The notes beneath the pieces were generated by a model. The model saw only the letters and a program-made list of their open reading frames with translations, had not been told where the DNA came from and made no database searches. From the NCBI GenBank assembly GCA_037954325.1, contig JBBMNZ010000015.1:12713501-12777500 (forward strand): 64,000 nt of DNA, written 5' to 3'. The stretch is from Fistularia commersonii. Taxonomy: Eukaryota; Chordata; Actinopteri; Syngnathiformes; Fistulariidae. The stretch's first letter is position 1; each line of letters starts with the position of its first letter. Shown one piece after another: positions 56,081 through 64,000 of this stretch. Both the position numbers and the translations under genes were made by a program.

Positions 56081-56611
56081 CAGGACGCTGCACCTGTGGA
56101 GACCTCCAGACTCGGCTTGGAGAAACATCTCAACGCGATAAGAGAACGTGCTATAACATCACAACCACCTGTCCTCTGATGCTGATGTTTCTGATGACAC
56201 ATCTAAACCAACAACAACAACAACAACAACAACGTGGAGTCAGCTTTTTCAGAAGGTCCAGAGCTTTCAATGTGTGTGTGTGAATCTTCCCGGTTCTTCT
56301 CTTGACGCTCAGCCCGAGTAGCGTGATCTAGAAGATGGGTGTCTGCTGGGGGGTTGAGGGACGTCTCCCGAGAGGAGGACGTTTTTCGGGAGGGGTTGGG
56401 TCGCGCTATCGCTGCTGAGGACGAGGGCAGACGGGGGGGTGAATGAGAAAGCCGGCGTGATTGATTTCAAATGGGGAGGGGGATGGGGGGGTCCTTTGTC
56501 TGCCTGGAACCCCTCACCCAGCCCAATCTGCTGCTGAGGGCTCCTCAGGTCCACACACCCATGGACAATGGAGGCTTTGCAGGCTTAATGGGTGTGACTG
56601 CAGACCAGAGG

Positions 56612-56645
<34 letters not shown>

Positions 56646-57790
56646 CGGGTGGGGTGGGGGGGGGGGCTGTGCTTGTGTGCAAATGAAGAGGCTCTTCTGA
56701 TGCAAATGTCTCCTCTTCGCTCCCAAATGTCCTGTCTTTATCCGCCGGCGCCATCTTTTAAGTTACAAATCTTAATTCAGTGCCGCCGCTGTGAGCACCA
56801 GCTGCTAGAACATCCAGAACATTCCCCCGCCAGACACGGTGCCCGCAGAGGAGAAGAGGATCCACAAGCTACCACCATCAGCTCCTTCCTGGTGGAGGGA
56901 GATCTCCAGAGATCCGATTGCTCTGCAGCCATTCGGATGTTCTCCTCCGTTCTGGATCGGAGGGGTTCTCAGTACGTCCACCTTGGGAAGGCTCGCCTCG
57001 TGGTCTCGTGTGACCGAGTGAAGGTCCAGAACAATCGCTTCTCGATGTAACATCCAGAGTTAGAAGAAGAAGGGCGTTCGGGTCCAGATCCTGTGAACCC
57101 TCATCTTCACTCACTTGGTCCCGCAAGGTTTTATCTGCCCGGTTCCTCTGCACTTCATCTTGTTGTTCCGTCAACAAGCAGAAGGACGTCTCACCACCAG
57201 ACGGAGGCTGCAGATGTTTAGGTGCCACTCCGTTCCAGAGTCCGCCGGTGGAAGGAGACGGGCTCCGGAGAACCGCGAGGTGTTTTGACCTCGCGTGACA
57301 ACCTCCTCTGGAACATCTACCGCCGCTTCAACTCAGATCATGAGATCACCACCCGCGGCTTCTCCTGAGGGCTTCAAGCTCCCCGGCATTTTCACGCCCT
57401 GCTTGTAGAAGATGTCGAGACTCCGAGCAGGAAAGACCTCCTTCGTAGTTCCCACAAAGTCTTGCAGCCCGAGCCGGCAGGAGGTCCACCAGCCGTCCAA
57501 GTATCTCCATGATGCTCCCGGTGTTGGTCCAGAGTGAAAGAAGGTCATTGAAACTTTGAACTTCGAAGCTTCGGGAAAATAGCGTGACTTCGAAGCAGAA
57601 GATGATGAGATGTTCCTAAGAGTCAGAGCAGAAACGTGGATTCAGAAAGAAACAAGGATGGGAGACGGGAGGCCTCTGAGGTGGAGAGATGACAAGAGGA
57701 GGTCAAAGGTCAAGAGCAAGGGGGAGAGGGTAGAGGAGAACCTACTGGTCTCCATGTTTGAAGAGTGTTTTCATTTATGTGCTTCATCTA

Positions 57791-57824
<34 letters not shown>

Positions 57825-59544
57825 TCTCGACATGAACATGTGTGAAGCTTTGTCTCGTGCACATAAATCTTCGCTCAGCGCCTGGTCTTCCTCTTGGATT
57901 GATAGCAGACTGGGGTTTGAGTCAGTCCTGCTTTGAGCGCCGATGTTCTCCACCCAACCTTCATGTCAGATGGACCCCTTCAGATGGTCGTCCTCCAGGC
58001 ACGTCCTGCTCGGTCAATCCTTCCTGAAGAAACCATGAAGGCATGAAGGTGCCAGAGTTGAAATGCGGATACAGCAAGTCTCCAACAGGAAGAAGCACCT
58101 CCAGGGTTTGTGTTCCACCATCTCCATTTCACCGGAGTCTGAAGGACCTTCATGTCCGAGAGGTTCTTGATCTGTCACCTTCATGATCTGTCACCTTCTC
58201 ACAGATCATCAAGTTCATGTTTCGAATCTTCAGCTCCTGACTGGAAGTGGAGATTCCTTCACGTCACAAACCCTGCTTGTCTTGGAGAACCACCAACTTC
58301 CTGTTTCAGTGAAACCAAATACTTCAGGATCGAAGGTCACATCTCAACCAGTTCCTGGCTGCTCCTGGTGGATCAACACAGATCAGCATCTAATGATCCC
58401 TGAAGTTTGAACACCAAACTTTGAGGGACCTTTGAGGGACCTGAGACCCGAGGCTTCGCTCCTATGAAGGAGATCCTTCAGTTCTTCAGTGTGAAATGAA
58501 CATCGTGTCTGATGAACCACAGACCATCATCTGCAAAGACATGAACGTGAGAAGCTGCAGCGGGAAACCCCGAGACCAAACAATCATCTAATCCAGAAGT
58601 GGATAGTTTGTTTGCAGTCTGAGAGATGGAACATCTCTCCATGGATCTCCATGTCCAGTTTTTTTATCTCCTGGGATGAAGCTCTGCTTCCATGACACCA
58701 AAGTGGGATCTTCAGGCTCATCGGGACTGATCAGGATCAGCTGTGGACCACCTTCAGACACACCCTGCTGGCTGGAGATCACTTTGGACTTGGTGTCTCC
58801 AGAGCTGAGCTCCTGCTCGTTCTCCTCACCGGAACTTTGTGTTGTCTCTCAAGGTTGCGATGGTTCCTCCAGGCTCCCGCAGCAGATCGGCGTGAGTAGT
58901 CGCGAACATCTCGCCTCGCCTTCTCACGAGCTGGTCCTCCTATTACGTCTGACTTCAAATACTCTGGACTGAAGTCCTCGGGAAGCAGAAGGATCAGATC
59001 ATCTCTCAATGCTGATCCCTCAGCTTGAACTCTGGACCCTGAACCACCAGGAGGACACACTCTCAGCAGAACTTTGGTTGCTTGGAGGCCAGCAGGGTCA
59101 TGTCAGGTGGCTCCTGGGCTTCTTATGAATCTGGGGCTTCTGAGTCTGGTACGGATATTAGATGGTCCTCTGTCTGTTCAAGGAGGAGGTCACATGACAC
59201 CAAACCATCTCCAGACCAAACGGTTTCAATCTGAGAAGGAAAACTCCTCCTTCACGTTGTCCTTTAACCCCGATCACGCAGCCGATCGGCCAATCGGGTC
59301 ATCCGGCGCCGTGAAGCAACCGCTCTGTTTATCACTAGTTGAAGTTTAACCTTCTCCATGCAGCGCCTGAACCCTGGACCACACACATACACACACACAC
59401 ACACACTGCTAGGATACAGTCTTCTGTTGTGACCTTTGACCCCAGACAGACATTGTAGTGGCAACAGGCAAAACTGGAGGGAACAATCCTTGTTGCTGTT
59501 ATGAGCCAACCACTAACACACTTTTAGACCCCAAAACTCAGTTA

Positions 59545-59590
<46 letters not shown>

Positions 59591-59723
59591 ACACACCAGG
59601 AAGATCCAGTACAGTGTTGGTCCAGTTTATCTGTTGACTACCGGAAGTATTTGTGATTCTGCTGATCCACAGGGTGTGTGTGATAAGGCCAGGCAGAGTG
59701 TGTGTGTGTTTGATCAGGTTAGG

Positions 59724-59754
<31 letters not shown>

Positions 59755-60958
59755 GTCACAGGATGCTGCTATCTTATCAGACATTTTATGACCCAAAGCC
59801 ACGCGGATCCAAAGTGGCCTCTGCTGACGGAACAGGATCATATTGATGCGGCTCAGCCTGAGACAGGAGGTCTTCTCTGGAGGTCTTCACCTCCAGAGAA
59901 GTGTGTCTGGTCTGCAGATATGACGAACGTCTCCTCAGGAGAACGTCGTGGCTTCAATTGATCAAAATATGGAAAAAAAATCACAACTTCAGACCTTCGG
60001 GTTCCAGGTTCTAGACCCCAAAAGTATTCCCAGCTCATCTGATGCTGAGCCTGAGCACTGATCCTCTCAGGTGGAGGTCAGGGATCTCATCTGGTTCCGG
60101 GTCCAAACGTCCACGGAAAGCCTCCGATCTCTCGGCGATCTTTCGGGACGGTTCCGCCCCGTGTTCTCGCCGCGGCTCCCCTCCCGGGGCCGGAGGTTCG
60201 AACTTCCTGGCTCTCCGCGCACAAACGTCCTACAACGAGCCTCTTTGTTTTCAATCCCCACAGCAATGTGACGCCGTCGCAGACCTGCAGACGCATTCTA
60301 TCGGAGGTCTTCTGAGGCCCCAAACATCCTGAGCGGGAGGGGCCCATCATCTCCCCCCCCCCCCCAGCCTCCATGGCAGAAGACCGGCTCTCCTTATTTA
60401 TTGCTCTGTAATTTCTGCAGACTAATTGATTTGGCTCAGCTTTCAGGCTGCAAGGAGACAGGAAGTCAGGCAACGAGTGGTTAAGAGTGAAGAAAGTGTG
60501 TGTGTGTGTGTGTGGTTGTGATGGTGGGGGTGAACAGGCTGGAAAAGAAAATGTGTGTTTACACAACACTGGCATTGAGAAGTTTTAAAAACCTCTCACA
60601 CTCATTGTAACCTCAGGACGGCTAATAAAACCGGAGGAAGCCTCTGAACATCTCACATCTTCTGGTGGCCCTCTGGGATGGAAACGACTCTCATTATATA
60701 TAATTAGCTATAAATTACGCGGAGATGACGAGACCTGACAGGCAAAGCAGAAGAAGCTGAGACGTTCAGTCGACGTTGAGCTGTAATTTATTGCTTCTCC
60801 TGCGGTTTCGGGCCAGAAGAAGAATCCGAGGATTCCTCAAGCAGAGGGACTCTGAGCTGGAGGTCGGAGCACGTCTTGGTCTCCTGTGTGAAAGAAGAAG
60901 TGTCCGGCCAACAGCGGCTGCACCCGACTGCAGAGCTGCAGGCAAAAGAAGGCTTCCA

Positions 60959-60999
<41 letters not shown>

Positions 61000-61349
61000 G
61001 TGGACAGATGCTCGGTCTGCTGTGGGAGGAAGAGGAGGTGCAGAAGCCCCTACTCTGTGACCTGGAGACGTTCTGTCGTTCTTCCTCTCCCTGATGGTCC
61101 TGGACGTTTACCTGATGACCTAATGAGGAAGGCGGATTATCTCGGCAACCGTGACCACCAAAATGGATCTATGCTCCTTCGCCACGACGGACGTCGGCTT
61201 GTTGCTCGGCAGGAGACGGTTCGTCTTTCTCCGGCGGGGGGACTTCAGGAAACCTGCTCGAGTCTTCTGGCTCCTCCTGTCGTACCTGAACTTCCGCCCG
61301 TTGAAGACCCTGTATTCTAACTTTTCTGTTCTCTGAAGTTTTCTGAAGT
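56081..61349. other. Gene-free stretch downstream of fgfr4
   Basis: No conserved coding frame found. Contains (CAA)n at 56207-56232, (GT)n or (CA)n at 56611-56642, 57792-57823, 59383-59406, 59549-59590, 59729-59755, 60495-60515 and 60959-61000, a C run near 60351-60365 and a perfect 13-bp hairpin at 59872-59901. Fragments near 57640-57700 and 58880-58960 faintly resemble LINE C-terminal coding sequence but cannot be supported. Confidence 0.65.
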
Positions 61350-61369
61350 CTTTGTCTTGGTATCAGCTC

Positions 61370-62740
61370 ACGAGTCCATCCATCTGTTGTCCAAATTGAT
61401 TGTCTGAGGTCGGGTTGTGGTGGCAGCAAACCTTGGAGGTCAACCCAGATGTCCCCAGCGACTCATGCTGCCTTCACCATGAGGCCTCTTTCTAGGTCTG
61501 GAACACCTCACAGAAGGTGCCAAAGAGGCATCCTTACCAGATGTCCAAACATCATTCTGTTGTCTATTTTTCCCCTCGTTGTTGTCCTCCTCCTTTTAAT
61601 TGTCTCTTGTATTTATATTCCTATTAATTTTAATAGTTGCGCTGCTGTGACAACAAGTATTATAAGTATTATCTTGAACCAACAACCTTGACTCCTTCCA
61701 ACGCAAAGAAGAAGAAGAAGCAGCAGCTCCCCTTTGACCTTCCCTGGATGTGGACGGTGAGACTCAGCCCAGCTGAGGGAAGCCATTTAGGCCGCCTGTG
61801 TCCGGGACATTATTCTTTGAGTCATGGCTGGAGGTGAGATAGTAGGGACATAGATGGGATGGTGTTCTGCAAGCTTTGCTATCACAACCACCAGATTCAG
61901 TGCTGACATAACTGGCGTGCCTCGCTGATACGCTTGTTCAGTTCTTGCTCTCTTCTGGCTACGCTCGCGAACAAGATACTTGAAGTCCTTCACTTGAAGC
62001 AATACCTCTCTCCCAACCTACAGGGTACAGGCCATCTTTTCCCGGGAGCCTGTCCATGAAGTTGACCTTGGCGGCACCCCGCACCCACCGCAAATGTTTC
62101 TAAAGCAGTATTTTGCCAAAGATGCAGACACGGCTCTCACATTTGTACAGAGACCAGATGGCTCGTAACAGCCCAGTGACCCCGTACTCCTGTAACACCT
62201 CCCACAAAACATCCCGCGGGACACGGTCGTTCCCTTTCTCCAAATCTACAAAGCACATGTAGGGGATTAGTGACCACCATGAACCCTCCGGGATCCTTGC
62301 AGAAGCAAAGAGCTGGTCCACTGTTCTGCCACTTGGATGGGATCCACGGTGTTCCTATTGGTTCGACAATTGGTCGGAGTCTCCTTTCCAGCTCCCTTGT
62401 GTAATCTATGTCGGGGAGGCTGGACAGCGCGATCCCTCTGGAACACAAACACACCTTCTGGCCAATTTCTTAAAACGGGGACCACCTGTCCAGTCAGTCA
62501 CTTCGTGGGCGCTGTTTCTGACCTCCAAGTGACATCGGAGAGGTGTTTGCCAAGCCGTTCCCACAACGTCCGGTGCCTTCGGCATCTCTGGGTGAATCCC
62601 ATCCACAGCCTTGCAGCCGAAGCGCTTCTTGACCTCGGTTACCACTACCACGACCAAAGACCCGACCCTCGGATATCGCGTTTTTATCCCCATCAGATTG
62701 ACAGAGATCTTGAGCTTTCACTTTTTTCAATAACCCTTGG
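61370..62740 (-). mobile_element. Decayed non-LTR retrotransposon (RT), internally deleted
   Basis: On the minus strand, in shifting frames, the segment encodes EVKKRFGCKAVDGIHPEMPK (near 62630), ERRLRPIVEP (near 62380), DQLFASARIPEGSW (near 62300), CFVDLEKGNDRVPRDVLWEV (near 62240), FMDRLPGK (near 62050), LQVKDFKYLVRE (near 61980), IYVPT (near 61850) and a terminal MMFGHLVRMP block (near 61550). These are ordered landmarks of a common fish RT family. The block between FMDR and VKDFKYL is far too short and lacks the FADD catalytic motif, so the copy is internally deleted and dead. The 3' end has a TGGATGGA-like tail near 61375. Confidence 0.8.
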
Positions 62741-64000
62741 ATGGAGTTCTTCAGGGTTTTGATAAAAGACAGAAGCTGTTTTCCGGAAGTTTGCTGCCGT
62801 CTCTCTTGTATCCAGCGGCAGTGAAAACGTTGAGCGATTTAAAGAAAGGTAGTTAGTAGGTTTCAGAGCCGGATCAACCAGCAGCTGTTTGACGGACAGC
62901 CTTGATCGGGAAGAAGGTACTTCTGAGGTACAACGATATGACGGTGCATTTCCTCCAAGCTGAAGGACCCTTCGGAGTCCACGTCTCTCTGAGGTGTTCG
63001 CACAAACCTTCACGTTCTCGCCATCTTCACCCATAATCTCTTCATACCACCATCATTCTGCCATTTGTCTCAAACTGACCAAAAGTCCACCTGATCCAGA
63101 TCAACCACACAAGTTGAACAAATCAACTAATGTTGCCTTCCATGTTTTTTCAACAGGTCCTCTGCGACACGGTTGAGTTTGTTCCCGCCTTAGACGACGA
63201 GCCTCAGGGAAAATGAGCTCACAACCAAAATAGAAATGCAAAGTTTTTGATTTACATATTTGGTTTTACCCTGGAAGTTCCTGATAGGAGCCTGAGCTTT
63301 GGACCGGCTCAAGGAGACACTGGCCTCTGCATTAAAAAAGGGTATGGAAACTAGTATGGAGATTAGCTGGAGGAAGATGAGCCACTGCGGCGACGCCCGA
63401 AGTTTATATTTATATCCAATTCTAGAAGCAGACAAAGACTCGGTGTTCTTGTGCAATCTGAGCGTGGACTTCAAAAACGGTCAAATCGGCGCCGTTCTGT
63501 ATTTTTGAGTCGCTTCACGACGGAAGCTTGGAGCGCGGCCGTCGGTCGGACAGCCTCGAACGCAGAGCCTAAATTTGTCCGCTGCGATTCTGAACATGAT
63601 GAGAGAGTTTCTACGTCTCGGTGGACCCGGTTCACGTCCCCGGGTTTGGATGGGAAATCTGTCGAGGAACTTTCGCATTTCGCGTTCGCGACTAGTAATC
63701 TCGGAACCCCCTCCGGGCCCCGCCCACACGGCCGTGACGGCAACATTTCAGCTTTCCGGATATCTGAAACCGCTCTGAACCAATCCGAGACCGCAAAGTC
63801 GCGTGTGGAATTTATGGATCACATTCCAAACAAACCGAGTGCGACCAGAAAGCCATTGTATTCAGTCCAGACCCGGGACCACAGGAAATGTGTAGAACCT
63901 CCTTCAGTTCCTTGACTCAGTCTTAAGGAATTGCCAGTTGTTCTGGTGATGAATGTGAAGTCCCGGTTTCCTCAGAGACAGCAGCGGACTCAAACCCAGA
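62741..64000. other. Unassigned sequence at the window end
   Basis: No repeat or conserved gene recognised. An open frame at 63451-63915 on the plus strand has no recognisable domain and no splice or promoter context. The element at 61370-62740 may extend slightly into this region, but no further landmark motif is visible. Confidence 0.5.

Noticed and set aside
57610..57936. Frame containing GDGRPLRWRDD, faintly like a LINE C-terminus
   Set aside because: Only a few residues resemble the motif and it then runs into a (GT)n; insufficient to call an element.
63451..63915. 154-codon plus-strand frame near the window end
   Set aside because: No domain or context; overlapping frames of similar length on both strands suggest chance.

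Overview
This window is teleost fish genomic DNA. It holds three intron-rich vertebrate genes with short introns (many 80-150 bp), very dense (CA)n microsatellites, and non-LTR and DNA transposon remnants whose peptides I recognise as fish-type. I cannot name the species; the compact introns suggest a small-genome percomorph-like fish.

Layout: (i) 1-1300, an L1/Tx1-like LINE fragment flanked by a 16-bp target-site duplication, lying against the rab24 promoter. (ii) 1301-4609, rab24 on the plus strand, an atypical Rab GTPase (203 aa, 8 coding exons). (iii) 6757-20345, nsd1 on the minus strand, a nuclear H3K36 methyltransferase (22 coding exons, about 2545 aa) with two PWWP domains, a PHD cluster, AWS-SET-post-SET and an unusual acidic C-terminus. 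rab24 and nsd1 converge tail to tail. (iv) 20.4-22.6 kb, the CpG-rich nsd1 5' region with CRE and CCAAT motifs. (v) 22.6-43.6 kb, a gene-free spacer with microsatellites, two degenerate minisatellites, a decayed RTE-type LINE, a pogo/Tigger-like DNA transposon and a 376-bp MITE. (vi) 43.9-55.4 kb, fgfr4 on the plus strand (20 coding exons, about 944 aa). (vii) 55.5-64 kb, the fgfr4 3' end, then gene-free sequence with a second decayed LINE.

The rab24-nsd1-fgfr4 neighbourhood matches human 5q35 (FGFR4-NSD1-RAB24), but fgfr4 is inverted relative to nsd1, so the two genes are head to head here. The most interesting coding observation is that fgfr4 carries an additional Ig domain upstream of Ig1. 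It resembles the ligand-binding Ig3 domain and is encoded by two exons with the same phases as the Ig3 exon pair. The first 19 bases of the introns that follow the two exon pairs are also similar.

All exon boundaries were read by eye from splice signals, reading-frame continuity and remembered family sequences. Splice phases are consistent throughout all three coding regions. No transcript or database evidence was available.
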